Assembly: GCA_018064305.1 (NCBI GenBank)
Contig: JAGHVP010000243.1
Location: 1 to 23,434 of the forward strand
DNA from: Candidatus Equibacterium intestinale
Lineage (GTDB): Bacteria > Bacteroidota > Bacteroidia > Bacteroidales > UBA932
Length of the DNA: 23,434 nt
Direction of reading: 5' to 3'
Made by a program: the position numbers and the translations under genes. Below are positions 12,726-21,568 of the stretch, piece by piece (position 1 is the stretch's first letter; each line of letters starts with the position of its first letter). The notes under the pieces are model-generated. The model was not told the DNA's origin. It saw only the letters and a program-made list of their open reading frames with translations, and did no database searches.

Positions 12726-14525
12726 ATGAAGCTGAAATGTCTTTCTGCGGTTATCATTATGGCGCTCGCGGCGGCAGGCTGCGGGGGCATGGTGGAGAAT
12801 GGACCGGACAGAGACAATACGCACAACCAGGATACCATCGCCCCTGCGGTTGTGGATACGCTGTTGCCAGATGATCCAGTGGTTCCTGATGAACCTGTAA
12901 TTCCCGAAGAACCTGTGGATCCGGTTGACACTACTGACAGTGTCATTGTCATACCTGTCCTTGTGGATTCTGTCATGTTTGACAGGGATACCCTCACCAT
13001 GACGGCTGGTGCGGCAGACACCCTTTCAGTGACGGTACTTCCTGAGAATGCCACTGATACGACCATCGTATGGAGTACTTCTGACAGCGGGGTGGCAATT
13101 GTCAGCAATGGAATAATAACGGCAGTGGGAGCCGGCTCGGCCGTAATCACGGCAGTGGCGGGTGATGCATCTGCCAGCTGCAGTGTGACAGTCAGCCGTA
13201 TTGAGCAGCACCTGAGCTTTGAGAAAGGGTATATGAGAATCCTCGTGGGACCTTCCGAGAAATACAGCACCGGTACCTACTATACGCTGCCGCAGGTCCC
13301 TGACGGAGCCATGACTGAGGTCAGCTACAGTTCATCTGACCCTTCAATCGCCGAAATCAGCGGAGACCGCATCATATTCTATGATTACGGTATTGTGACA
13401 GTGACGGCGACGGCGGCCCGTACAGCCTGCTATGCAGAAGATTGCGCATCATATAATATGAATGTTGTCATGACGGACTCGTTCAACCTCGAGAATCATT
13501 ATGTCAGCGCTTATCTTGATGAGGCAGTGAGACGGTACACCGATGTCAACTACAATACTGTCTGCCTTGTCAAGTCGTACTGCGCCAACTCGTCTTCGAA
13601 CAGGAAGGATATCCCGGCTCCGGCAATGATTTACTGGGAGAAGTCGTCTCCAAAGGTGGCGGCTGAAGTGGTGGTCTACAACAATCCACGTATGGACGAC
13701 GATGGTGTCACAAGCGTCTACACCACTGCCGACAGCGCCGCAGTCTACAACCTCATACCGGGAGAAAAGTATTACTACAAGGTCATAGAGGGCAGAGACA
13801 CCGTCAAGAGCGGCAGCTTCTCTACTGAAGGCAGGTGCAGGATGATGAAGGTGAGCAATACCTACGGCGCCGGACATGCCAACAACTGCCGTGACATAGG
13901 CGGGAAGAGGACAATCGACGGCCACACCGTCAGGTACGGCCTCATTTACAGAGGCACCAACATGGATGCCACCACCAACCATGAAAAATCGGTCCTTATC
14001 GACGATATGGGCATAAAGACAGACATAGACCTGCGTGACGGGACGCCGTCTGCAGTCCATTCGTCCAACCCTTATGGAATGGGTGAGTGCAACCAGCCTT
14101 TCTATTCAGTCAGGTGGGATGTAGACTATGTATATGCAGGGTTCAGTTACTTCACCGACCTGGTGAAACGGGACAGGATACGGAAGATATTCGAGGGCAT
14201 CGTCAATTCAGTTACAAACGGAAAGCCCTGCTATATCCACTGTGCAGTGGGGGCCGACAGAACCGGCTATGTGTGCATGCTGCTCGAGGCCGCACTCGGT
14301 GTAACCTTGAAGTGGTGCTCGATAGACTATGAACTGACATCGTTCAGCTGTGCGGGTGACAGGAGCAGGGATGGCTCGAGCGCCGATTTCTTCTTCACAG
14401 AGGGGCGCCGCTACATTGCAGGCTACAGCAATGCCTCATTCTGCGAGAATGCGCGCAGGATACTGCTTGATGCAGGCATCACACAGGCGCAGCTGGATGC
14501 CCTGCGCAGCGCTATGCTGCAGTAG
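12726..14525 (+). CDS. Surface lipoprotein with Ig-like domains and a protein-tyrosine-phosphatase-fold domain
   Basis: From the ATG at 12726 the protein has 599 residues. A lipoprotein signal ends in AAGC (Cys19). An acidic, proline-rich linker follows (about 40-72, with repeated PxxPDEP-like units), then one clear bacterial Ig-like (Big_2) domain (about 81-156) and a second, weaker one (about 160-250). A fibronectin-like region is at about 270-370. The C-terminal phosphatase (about 375-599) has the opening NCRDIGG and IDLRDG as in IphP-type phosphatases, and the P-loop HCAVGADRTG with Cys506 and Arg512. It should be exported and active outside the cytoplasm. Its substrate (phosphoprotein, lipid or phytate-like) cannot be told. 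A terminator upstream separates it from groEL. Confidence 0.85.
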   Translation: MKLKCLSAVIIMALAAAGCGGMVENGPDRDNTHNQDTIAPAVVDTLLPDDPVVPDEPVIPEEPVDPVDTTDSVIVIPVLVDSVMFDRDTLTMTAGAADTLSVTVLPENATDTTIVWSTSDSGVAIVSNGIITAVGAGSAVITAVAGDASASCSVTVSRIEQHLSFEKGYMRILVGPSEKYSTGTYYTLPQVPDGAMTEVSYSSSDPSIAEISGDRIIFYDYGIVTVTATAARTACYAEDCASYNMNVVMTDSFNLENHYVSAYLDEAVRRYTDVNYNTVCLVKSYCANSSSNRKDIPAPAMIYWEKSSPKVAAEVVVYNNPRMDDDGVTSVYTTADSAAVYNLIPGEKYYYKVIEGRDTVKSGSFSTEGRCRMMKVSNTYGAGHANNCRDIGGKRTIDGHTVRYGLIYRGTNMDATTNHEKSVLIDDMGIKTDIDLRDGTPSAVHSSNPYGMGECNQPFYSVRWDVDYVYAGFSYFTDLVKRDRIRKIFEGIVNSVTNGKPCYIHCAVGADRTGYVCMLLEAALGVTLKWCSIDYELTSFSCAGDRSRDGSSADFFFTEGRRYIAGYSNASFCENARRILLDAGITQAQLDALRSAMLQ

Positions 14526-14547
14526 CACGTGGCACTGAATAAAATAC

Positions 14548-14555
14548 TATATTTG
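14548..14555 (+). promoter_or_regulatory. -7 box upstream of the alpha/beta-hydrolase gene
   Basis: TATATTTG matches TAnnTTTG exactly, 22 nt before the ATG at 14578. No good TTG is seen about 20 bp upstream, so the promoter is probable but weak. Confidence 0.4.
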
Positions 14556-14577
14556 CGCGGAATAATCTTCAGAAATA

Positions 14578-16221
14578 ATGAATAAAATGAAAAAGTTATT
14601 ATTGCTGTTTGTGACACTGTCCACCATGTTTGCGGCAGTATCATGTATCGATAAGAATGATGATCCCCTTGATCCGGAAGATATAGTTGATGGTGTCGGT
14701 GGAGGCATGCTGAGGCTTACTGTGAAGGGTGCGAAGCTGTACACTGTAAGCAGCATTGAGATTTCGTACGCAAATCCGGCAGCACCATTTGGGGAAGGTG
14801 GAGCGAGAGATATGTTTGGTGTGGATGTGCCTGATGTACAGCTTAATGAGAAAGATGGCATACAGTTCGAGATTGCCATGGCCCACAGGACATATAATGA
14901 TGTGCAGGTTAAGCTCATGTTCACCGACCGCGAGCCGGTTGAGGTGACAATCTTCGAAACCATGGAGCTTGAGCGTGGCGAAGTGACTCATGCAGAAATA
15001 ACATTGCCCGAGATACCGGGTTATGCTGCAGGCAGGCTGGTGAGGTTGGATGCCAGCTGGGTTGTGCAGCCGGCAGAACTTACAGCCAAGGTGGCAGAGA
15101 TGGCAGGCTTTTCAGCCGATTCTTTCCAGTATGCCTTTCTGATGATGATTCTGAACCAGTATGTCGTGAATCCGGTGCATCTGGACCGCATCATCTACTA
15201 TACCACAGACCCTGCTGGCGACTTGGTGGAAGCATCAGGAGTGGTGGCGCGTCAGGTAGGCGCAGCCGGTGAAGCCTTGGATTACACCAGGCTGGTGAGC
15301 TTCCAGCACGGCACCTGCAGCATTTCTGCAGCACCTTCGTATCAGAGCGGCATCACTGCCGAGCTGCTGCCGGTAAGCATCACCAATCCCGATGCCCCGG
15401 CAGACCGCTATGTGGCACTTATGGCGGATTATCTGGGATATGGTGTAAGCCAGACTGCCGACCTCCAGCATCCCTATATGCACACTAAGCTCACAGGCAG
15501 CACCTGTGCCGACATGCTCTCTGCAGCAGAAGAATTTCTGGAAGGAGCCGGCATTACCGTTCCAGGCGGCAAGGTCGACCTGGTGGGATATTCACAGGGC
15601 GGCGCTGCCACAATCCAGACGCTGCTTGAGCTCGAGAGCAGGGATTTTCCCGACGAACGCATCAACGAGGTTTATGCAGGTGCGGGTCCCTACGACCTTA
15701 TGGCCTTCTTTGACTTTTTCATGAACAATGATAATCTTTACGGCCGCACAGGCTTTGTGTCATATACATTCAGAGGAATCTGCTACGGAGAGAATATCTC
15801 TGTCGACTACAGCAAGATCTACAACCCTTCCCTGATGGAGAAGGTCAATCTTGAGAATGTGTTCAGCACCAAGCAGCTGGATGAATGGCACAGCATCCTG
15901 GGCAGTGATATGAAGGCTGTCCTGCATCCTGATTTCTTCAAGGACAACTACGGCGGCAACAAAGAGATAATCCGTCTTGCAGAGGCTATTGAAAGCAATT
16001 CGGTCATCAAATATGGTGAACCCAGGAATGTGGCGAAGATCAGACTCTATCACAGCCGGACTGACGGCACTGTGCCTTATGTATGTTCGGAAAACCTCTG
16101 CAAGGCATGGCCCAATCTCCAGGAAATAAATATCCTGAAAACACAGTCCGACCATTTGAAGGGGGGCGTAGAGTTTATGCTTGACTACTGTGGCCTTGGC
16201 GACCTGGCGGCGCTGCTGTAA
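14578..16221 (+). CDS. Alpha/beta-hydrolase lipoprotein, secretory-lipase-like
   Basis: The 547-residue protein has a lipoprotein signal with AVSC (Cys23) and an acidic stretch after it. A novel-looking N-terminal region runs to about 150. A hydrolase domain follows (about 180-540) with LMADYLGYGV (281-290), the nucleophile elbow GYSQGG (Ser339), probable acid Asp496 in HSRTDGTVPY and His526 in SDHLKGG. The DYLGYG block and triad spacing resemble fungal and bacterial secretory lipases (PF03583-like). It would be an esterase or lipase anchored in the envelope. A second in-frame ATG at 14587 is also possible as the start. It ends 22 nt before the lactate permease and is likely co-transcribed with it. 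Confidence 0.8.
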   Translation: MNKMKKLLLLFVTLSTMFAAVSCIDKNDDPLDPEDIVDGVGGGMLRLTVKGAKLYTVSSIEISYANPAAPFGEGGARDMFGVDVPDVQLNEKDGIQFEIAMAHRTYNDVQVKLMFTDREPVEVTIFETMELERGEVTHAEITLPEIPGYAAGRLVRLDASWVVQPAELTAKVAEMAGFSADSFQYAFLMMILNQYVVNPVHLDRIIYYTTDPAGDLVEASGVVARQVGAAGEALDYTRLVSFQHGTCSISAAPSYQSGITAELLPVSITNPDAPADRYVALMADYLGYGVSQTADLQHPYMHTKLTGSTCADMLSAAEEFLEGAGITVPGGKVDLVGYSQGGAATIQTLLELESRDFPDERINEVYAGAGPYDLMAFFDFFMNNDNLYGRTGFVSYTFRGICYGENISVDYSKIYNPSLMEKVNLENVFSTKQLDEWHSILGSDMKAVLHPDFFKDNYGGNKEIIRLAEAIESNSVIKYGEPRNVAKIRLYHSRTDGTVPYVCSENLCKAWPNLQEINILKTQSDHLKGGVEFMLDYCGLGDLAALL

Positions 16222-16243
16222 ACCTAACTGCTTTTTTTCAGAT

Positions 16244-17914
16244 ATGAACGCACTGATTGCTTCCGCTCCGATCCTTCTGGTTGTCGTGCTGATGATTGTA
16301 TTCAACTGGCCGGCAAAACGTGCTCTAACATCAGGATGGTTACTGACTGTGCTTGTGGCGCTGTTTGTATGGAAACAGGACACCCTCACCACCGCCGCCT
16401 GGGCGCTGGACGGCTTCCTGGAGGCCATCGGCACCTTCACCATCATCTTCGGAGCAATCCTGATAATGAACACCCTGAAGCATTCCGGGGCTGTGGTGGC
16501 AATCCAGAGAGGCTTCAACAATATCAATCCGGACCGCCGCGTGCAGGCCATCTTAATCGGGTTCGTCTTCAGCGCTTTCATCGAAGGGGCGGCCGGATTC
16601 GGGTCACCTGCGGCACTTGCCGCACCGCTGCTTATCAGCCTGGGCTTTCCGCCTCTCTGCGCTGCGGTGATTGCACTTATCTACAATTCAACTCCGGTCT
16701 CTTTCGGTGCAGTGGGCACTCCCACAAACATGGCCCTGGCGGTGACAATGCAGTCTGCCAAATCCATGGGGGCCGACCCGGAGCAGTACACGATGGCCCT
16801 TTCAAAATATACCGCCATCGGGCATTCGGCAGGTGCGTTTGTAATCATCTTCCTTGGTGTTTTTGTGATGTGCAGGATGTTCGGCCCCGACAAAAAGGGG
16901 AAGGATGCTCTGCCGGCACTGCCGTTTGCGCTCTTCACTGCCGTTGTGTTCGACTTCTTCTATCTGATGATGGCGCTTTTCTTCGGCCCCGAGTTCCCCA
17001 CTCTGGTGGGTTCGGTGCTCACTCTTGCCGTGGTGATAATTGCCGCAAAGAAAGGTTTCCTCTGCCCGAAGAAGGTCTGGGATTTCGCTCCTTCCGGCCA
17101 GTGGGACAAGGACTGGTGCTCTAAGCAGGAAGTGAAGGCCGATTTCAACAACGGCATGAAGCTGTGGCTCGCCTGGGGCCCCTACATCATAATCGCTTTC
17201 CTGCTGGTTGCCAGCAGGCTCGACTGGTTCGGCCTCAAGACGCTTCTTACCGGCAATGCGTTCAAGGCGCAGATTCACGGCATCCTGGGCAATCCTGATG
17301 TGAACTGGTCTTGGAACTGGGGCTGGTGCCCCGGCGTAATGCCTTTCCTGCTGGTATGCATCATCACATTCTTCATCCATCGTGTGAGCCCAGCCAAGGT
17401 GAAAGAGGCTGTGTCTGACACTTTCAAGCAGACACTTGGTGCTGCCATAGCGCTCTTCTTCGGAGTCTCCATGGTGTATATCTACCGCAATACCGGAATG
17501 AATGCGGCAATCGACAAGTCTATGCTGTATGTGATGGCAGAAGCGCTTGCCAGCGGCACGAAGGATGCCTATCTGGCAGTAGCGCCTGTCATTGGTGCCA
17601 TAGGGGCGTTCATGTCGGGCTCGAATACAGTTTCCAACACTCTTTTCGCCGGCCTGCAGTTCCAGACGGCGGTGCTTGTGGACATGAGCCCTGTGATAAT
17701 TGTGGCCCTGCAGAGCATAGGCGGTGCCGCCGGCAATATGATCTGTGTCAACAATGTGGTTGCAGTGTGCGCCACCACGGGCACGGTCGGCACCGAAGGC
17801 AAGATTATCAAGACCAATATCCTGCCCTGTCTGATCTACTGCCTTGTGGTGACAATCGTCCTTGGTGCCTTCATAGTCTCAGGTGCCGACCCCCTCGGCC
17901 TCCTCGCCCGGTAA
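16244..17914 (+). CDS. lctP: L-lactate permease family transporter
   Basis: Inner-membrane proton symporter of the LctP/LldP family, taking up L-lactate and often glycolate. The 556-residue protein is hydrophobic, with about a dozen membrane segments. Family signatures include FIEGAAGFGSPAALAAPLL (112-130), NSTPVSFGAVGTPTNMA (148-164) and MSGSNTVSNTLFAGLQFQ near 457-474. I chose the ATG at 16244 because the frame opens at 16181, inside the previous gene, whose last 41 bases it would overlap. The gap to the hydrolase gene is 22 nt, suggesting one transcript. No lactate-utilisation genes are in this window, so the substrate is inferred from family. A hairpin overlaps its stop codon. Confidence 0.92.
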   Translation: MNALIASAPILLVVVLMIVFNWPAKRALTSGWLLTVLVALFVWKQDTLTTAAWALDGFLEAIGTFTIIFGAILIMNTLKHSGAVVAIQRGFNNINPDRRVQAILIGFVFSAFIEGAAGFGSPAALAAPLLISLGFPPLCAAVIALIYNSTPVSFGAVGTPTNMALAVTMQSAKSMGADPEQYTMALSKYTAIGHSAGAFVIIFLGVFVMCRMFGPDKKGKDALPALPFALFTAVVFDFFYLMMALFFGPEFPTLVGSVLTLAVVIIAAKKGFLCPKKVWDFAPSGQWDKDWCSKQEVKADFNNGMKLWLAWGPYIIIAFLLVASRLDWFGLKTLLTGNAFKAQIHGILGNPDVNWSWNWGWCPGVMPFLLVCIITFFIHRVSPAKVKEAVSDTFKQTLGAAIALFFGVSMVYIYRNTGMNAAIDKSMLYVMAEALASGTKDAYLAVAPVIGAIGAFMSGSNTVSNTLFAGLQFQTAVLVDMSPVIIVALQSIGGAAGNMICVNNVVAVCATTGTVGTEGKIIKTNILPCLIYCLVVTIVLGAFIVSGADPLGLLAR

Positions 17915-17933
17915 AGCACGGGCAGCGGGAGGC
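17898..17933. terminator. Hairpin across two convergent gene ends
   Basis: GCCTCC (17898-17903) pairs with GGAGGC (17928-17933), and inside it GCCCG (17906-17910) with CGGGC (17919-17923). The loop holds the permease stop codon, and the last base pair touches the stop of the minus-strand gene. No T tract follows. It could act on both transcripts. Confidence 0.5.
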
Positions 17934-19906
17934 TACTCGATGGTGAAGCTGTAGAGCTTGGTGCGGCGGGCCTTGACGTTGATCTTGTAGTTGCTGCCTT
18001 CGGGAAGGTCGCAGATGAAGAGCTTGGTGTCGTCGCCAGTTACATTGTAGCTTGCTATCTTCTTGCCTGAAGGAGTGAGGACAGTGAGCTTCATCATTCC
18101 ATCGGGAGCGACATTCACATTGGCGTAGAGCTTACTGCCGCCAGTCATCTCACGGGTGGTGAATTCACCGGTCTTGTCGCCCGCATTGATGCCGAACCCG
18201 CCACCAGCGCGGCTCTTGGAGATACCTACTGCATAATATCCTTCGCGGCAGAGCTTTGCAAAGCCTTCCCAGCCGCCAACCTCCTCGAAATAGCCGAGAC
18301 GTTCGAAATCACGTCCGTCAAATACAGTGTGGACGAATTCAGGGGTGCACTCCTTGATGTCCGGGCAGCGGAAAAGGCATTCAGCCAGGTTGTGAGGGTT
18401 GGTGGTGGCGAAAATCATCTGATACACGTCATTACCCACCTGATAGCCCTGGGCGCTGAAATAGTCGTTGTAGAACGATTCGCCTATCTTGCAGCGTGAC
18501 TGGTGAGGCGAATTCTCGAAGTTATGACCGTGATAAGGGTCGCGGCCGTAGCCGATCTGGCGGTAGATCTGCTGGTACTGCGAGTTGTATGCGCAGTCTG
18601 TGAACAGGTACACATCAGAGTCTTTAAGCTTTGACACACCCATTCCGTAATGCTGCTCGAAGGGGTCCTGAAGAGGCATGCACACATTGTGGTATGTCCA
18701 GTTGAGGCCGTCTTCGGTGCTGTAGAGGGTGGCGAGACGGTTGGAGTTGGGAAGTACGTCAAACTTCGAGTCGTATGGAGGGAAGCGGTGTACAGTCTGA
18801 CCATGGATATGGTAGCGGGTCTTGCCGTCTTCGGTAATCCAGTTGTTGCCGCCGTTGTCGTTGGTGAAGAAACCGTTGTCAAACAGCTGCTCCGGATAGT
18901 TCGACATGTCGTAGAAGAGAGGCTTGTCTGTCAGGAACACGTCCTCGCCAGTCTCGGGCAGGCGCACCATGCAGTAGAGCGTACGCTCACGGGTACCTCC
19001 GAAACTGTAGTCGTACGAGCCCCAGAGGTGGCGCAGGATGATAAGGTCTGACACATCATACGGACCATGCTTTTCGGGGTCGTACATGTCATATTTCTTC
19101 TTCTGAAGGTCACCGATCCAGAAGCCGGGCAGTTTGGCCTGCTTCATCACGCGCTCTGTACTCGGTTCAGGCCCGGGCTCGAACACGGTTCCTGCGGGAA
19201 TGGAATCTATCTCGGTGTAGGGACCCATGACATTGTCGGCCTCGAGAGTCACGAGGTGGCTGTCGGGAGAGAATACATATCCTGAATGGTAGTTGAGCTC
19301 CTGGAAAGTCATATAATACTTGCCATCTACCGTGCGGTAGAAGTCGCAGAAATAGGGATGGATGGAGAAAGCTCCGGGATGGTTGGAATTTGTGGTGCGG
19401 TAAACCTCGGTAAGCTCGGGCTGGAATACCTCCACAGGCATATTCTTTCTCTTTTCAAACAGATATTCATCGGGTGTGAAATACACTTTCTTCACGCATA
19501 TCGGCTCTGTCGCCGGCCCGATTTCGGGAACACGGTCGATGCGGAGCATGCGCTGGTACTGCTTGCCGGCGATTGTGATGACGGCAAGGTAGCGCCCTGC
19601 AGGCAGATTGCCGATGCCGTCGAACTTGCATGTGTTTTCACCCTCCTTGATCTTGAATGTCTTTGAACATATTACGGTCGAATCCATCACGAAGTCTGCC
19701 CAGTGGTGGATATCAACCTGCGCCTTGCGCGCCTCTTTCATTCCCTCGGGAACGAGCACCGTCAGATTTGCCGATTCGGGGTTCTGGTAGTTTGCCAGCT
19801 CCCATTCGGTTTCGACTTCGGTAACCTTGAAGTTGAATGCTCCGCATTCTGAAGAAACTGCAAACAGCAATGCTGCAGCTGCAAGAAGGATGTGTCTTTT
19901 TCTCAT
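17933..19906 (-). CDS. Secreted protein with probable beta-propeller and C-terminal beta-sandwich
   Basis: Family not firmly recognised. The 657 residues begin with a type I signal peptide (about 1-23, AVSSECGA before FNF), followed by a beta-rich N-terminal domain to about 125. A central region (about 135-560) has propeller-like repeats, including an Asp-box-like segment, STEDGLNW. A C-terminal beta-sandwich (about 575-657) ends in ARRTKLYSFTIE, a pattern I associate with the C-terminal modules of GH32- and sialidase-like hydrolases. An extracytoplasmic glycosidase or sugar-binding role is therefore plausible, but no catalytic residues can be named. It starts 21 nt after the aminopeptidase gene, so the two are likely one transcript. 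Confidence 0.7.
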   Translation of the reverse strand: MRKRHILLAAAALLFAVSSECGAFNFKVTEVETEWELANYQNPESANLTVLVPEGMKEARKAQVDIHHWADFVMDSTVICSKTFKIKEGENTCKFDGIGNLPAGRYLAVITIAGKQYQRMLRIDRVPEIGPATEPICVKKVYFTPDEYLFEKRKNMPVEVFQPELTEVYRTTNSNHPGAFSIHPYFCDFYRTVDGKYYMTFQELNYHSGYVFSPDSHLVTLEADNVMGPYTEIDSIPAGTVFEPGPEPSTERVMKQAKLPGFWIGDLQKKKYDMYDPEKHGPYDVSDLIILRHLWGSYDYSFGGTRERTLYCMVRLPETGEDVFLTDKPLFYDMSNYPEQLFDNGFFTNDNGGNNWITEDGKTRYHIHGQTVHRFPPYDSKFDVLPNSNRLATLYSTEDGLNWTYHNVCMPLQDPFEQHYGMGVSKLKDSDVYLFTDCAYNSQYQQIYRQIGYGRDPYHGHNFENSPHQSRCKIGESFYNDYFSAQGYQVGNDVYQMIFATTNPHNLAECLFRCPDIKECTPEFVHTVFDGRDFERLGYFEEVGGWEGFAKLCREGYYAVGISKSRAGGGFGINAGDKTGEFTTREMTGGSKLYANVNVAPDGMMKLTVLTPSGKKIASYNVTGDDTKLFICDLPEGSNYKINVKARRTKLYSFTIE

Positions 19907-19927
19907 GCTTATTCTTTTAATGATTGA

Positions 19928-21319
19928 TTATTCTGCCATTTCTTTCTCCACGTCCTCCACTGTGATGGGGAGGCGTTTTGCGCCCAGGCGGCGGCAGCCG
20001 TCGGCTGTGATCAGGAGGTCGTCTTCAAGACGAATGCCGCCGAAGTCATAATATGCCTCGAGGGCTTCGTAGTTGATGAACTCCTTGAACTTGCCTTCGC
20101 CTTTCCACTGCTCTATGAGTGCGGGGATGAAATAGATGCCGGGCTCGTCGGTGATGACATGGCCGGGCTTGAGTGTGCGGGCCATGCGCAGCGAGCCCAG
20201 ACCCAGCTGTGACGAGCGGGTCACCGTTGCGTCGTAGCCTACATAGTTTTCGCCCAGGTTCTCCATGTCGTGGACATCCAGGCCCATGTTGTGACCCAGG
20301 CCGTGGGGCATGAAGAGCCCCATTACTCCAAGTGCCAGCGCCTCGTCTACATCGCCTTTCACAAGTCCGATGTTGCTCAGTCCCTGGAGCATCAGGCGGG
20401 CCACTGCCAGGTGCACCTCTTTATAGGAGATGCCGGGGTGCGCTATTTCTGCAGCGTATGAGTTGGCGCAGGATACAATTGTGTATATGTCTTTCTGCCT
20501 TGCGGTGAACTTGCCGCTGCAGGGGAGGGTGCGGGTGAAGTCGCTGCAGTAGTGCGAAGCGATTTCGGCACCGGCGTCGATCACGCACATGCGGCCGGGC
20601 GTAAGGATCTGATGGTGCGAGTGGTTGTGGAGGGTCTCGCCGTTCTGCGAAAGTATCGAGGGGAACGAAACCATATATCCGCCGCTTATGCACACGCCTT
20701 CCATGGCACCTACAAGCTCCTGCTCCTTCATTCCGGGCTTCATCAGCTTGAGCGCTGTCATGTGCATGGCATAGCCGAGGTCGCAGGCCTGGTCGATCTG
20801 CTCTATCTCGCACTGCTCCTTGATGATGCGCAGCTCTACCACGCCCCTTATCAGATCTTCTGAAGCAAGGTCATTCACGGCGCGGGGCGAAACATTGAAC
20901 ATTTCGCCGAGAAGGATCTTGTTATGGTTGCGGTACTGAGGGAGGAAGTGCACCCTGCGCCCCTTCTCCAACGCATCCTTTATGAATGAGGCAAGCCTTG
21001 CAAAGGGGTAGCTCTTGCATACACCCACCTCGGCAGCGCGGTCGGCCACACTTTTCTGAGGCCCCATCCAGATGATGTCGTCCATATCCACATCATCTCC
21101 GAAGATGATAGACCCGCCGCTGTCGATATCCATCACTGCTGCAAGGTCGGGGCAGTCCAGCCCGAAGAAATAGAGGAACGAGCTGTCCTGGCGGAAGATA
21201 TAGTCGTTGCCGGAATAGTTTGCGCCGGCTTCACTGTTGCCTAAAAAAAGAAGGATGCCGTCTGAAAACTCTGCTGCGAGTTTTTTGCGGCGGCTGATAT
21301 AAGTTTCTTTGGTGAACAT
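19928..21319 (-). CDS. pepP: Xaa-Pro aminopeptidase (M24B metallopeptidase)
   Basis: Removes N-terminal residues preceding proline from peptides; probably cytoplasmic, as no signal peptide is seen. The 463-residue length is close to PepP. The N-terminal aminopeptidase-P domain (about 1-150) is followed by the pita-bread M24 domain. Its five metal ligands can be picked out: Asp248 in IDAGAE, Asp260 in SDFTRT, His343 in HGLGHNMGLDVHD, Glu392 in TDEPGIYF and Glu432 in GIRLEDDLLIT. The ATG at 21319 lies about 30 nt after a -7 box. Prolidase is an alternative activity, though the N-terminal domain and the length favour PepP. It heads a two-gene minus-strand unit with the secreted protein. Confidence 0.92.
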   Translation of the reverse strand: MFTKETYISRRKKLAAEFSDGILLFLGNSEAGANYSGNDYIFRQDSSFLYFFGLDCPDLAAVMDIDSGGSIIFGDDVDMDDIIWMGPQKSVADRAAEVGVCKSYPFARLASFIKDALEKGRRVHFLPQYRNHNKILLGEMFNVSPRAVNDLASEDLIRGVVELRIIKEQCEIEQIDQACDLGYAMHMTALKLMKPGMKEQELVGAMEGVCISGGYMVSFPSILSQNGETLHNHSHHQILTPGRMCVIDAGAEIASHYCSDFTRTLPCSGKFTARQKDIYTIVSCANSYAAEIAHPGISYKEVHLAVARLMLQGLSNIGLVKGDVDEALALGVMGLFMPHGLGHNMGLDVHDMENLGENYVGYDATVTRSSQLGLGSLRMARTLKPGHVITDEPGIYFIPALIEQWKGEGKFKEFINYEALEAYYDFGGIRLEDDLLITADGCRRLGAKRLPITVEDVEKEMAE

Positions 21320-21358
21320 AAATCCTGGAATTTATTCTGTGGTGAAAAAGAATTTTTA

Positions 21359-21388
21359 CAAAGATAAAATTTTTTTGTGACACTTCAG
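21359..21388 (-). promoter_or_regulatory. Promoter of the pepP transcript
   Basis: On the minus strand TATCTTTG (21366-21359) matches TAnnTTTG. CTG, a weak -33, lies 19 bp upstream at 21388-21386. The transcript would start near 21351, about 30 nt before the ATG. Confidence 0.6.
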
Positions 21389-21456
21389 CCCTGCAGGCGG
21401 CTCTGGGGTGCAATGTTAATTAGTGGTTGATAAAGTCGTGTGGCGACCCTTAAATC

Positions 21457-21538
21457 GTAGCGTTTTTCTTATGTAACTTGCACTCGAGTTTCCGCCTCTG
21501 CACGGGTGCATACATCCGTGCAAGGGAGTTAACGCTGC
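21457..21538 (+). promoter_or_regulatory. Structured nrdJ leader with alternative hairpins
   Basis: An outer stem pairs GTAGCGTT (21457-21464) with AACGCTGC (21531-21538), with one wobble. Inside it, GTGCAAG (21518-21524) can pair with CTTGCAC (21477-21483), while the overlapping CCGTGCA (21516-21522) can instead pair with TGCACGG (21499-21505). The two inner stems cannot form together. No cobalamin-riboswitch B12 box is seen. A possible -33 TTG at 21427-21429 exists, but the -7 match is poor. Confidence 0.5.
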
Positions 21539-21568
21539 AATAACCGCTTAATTTATAACCAAATAACT

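Noticed and set aside
21380..21568. Cobalamin riboswitch in the nrdJ leader
   Set aside because: No B12 box-like sequence is present and the leader is too short for the full aptamer.
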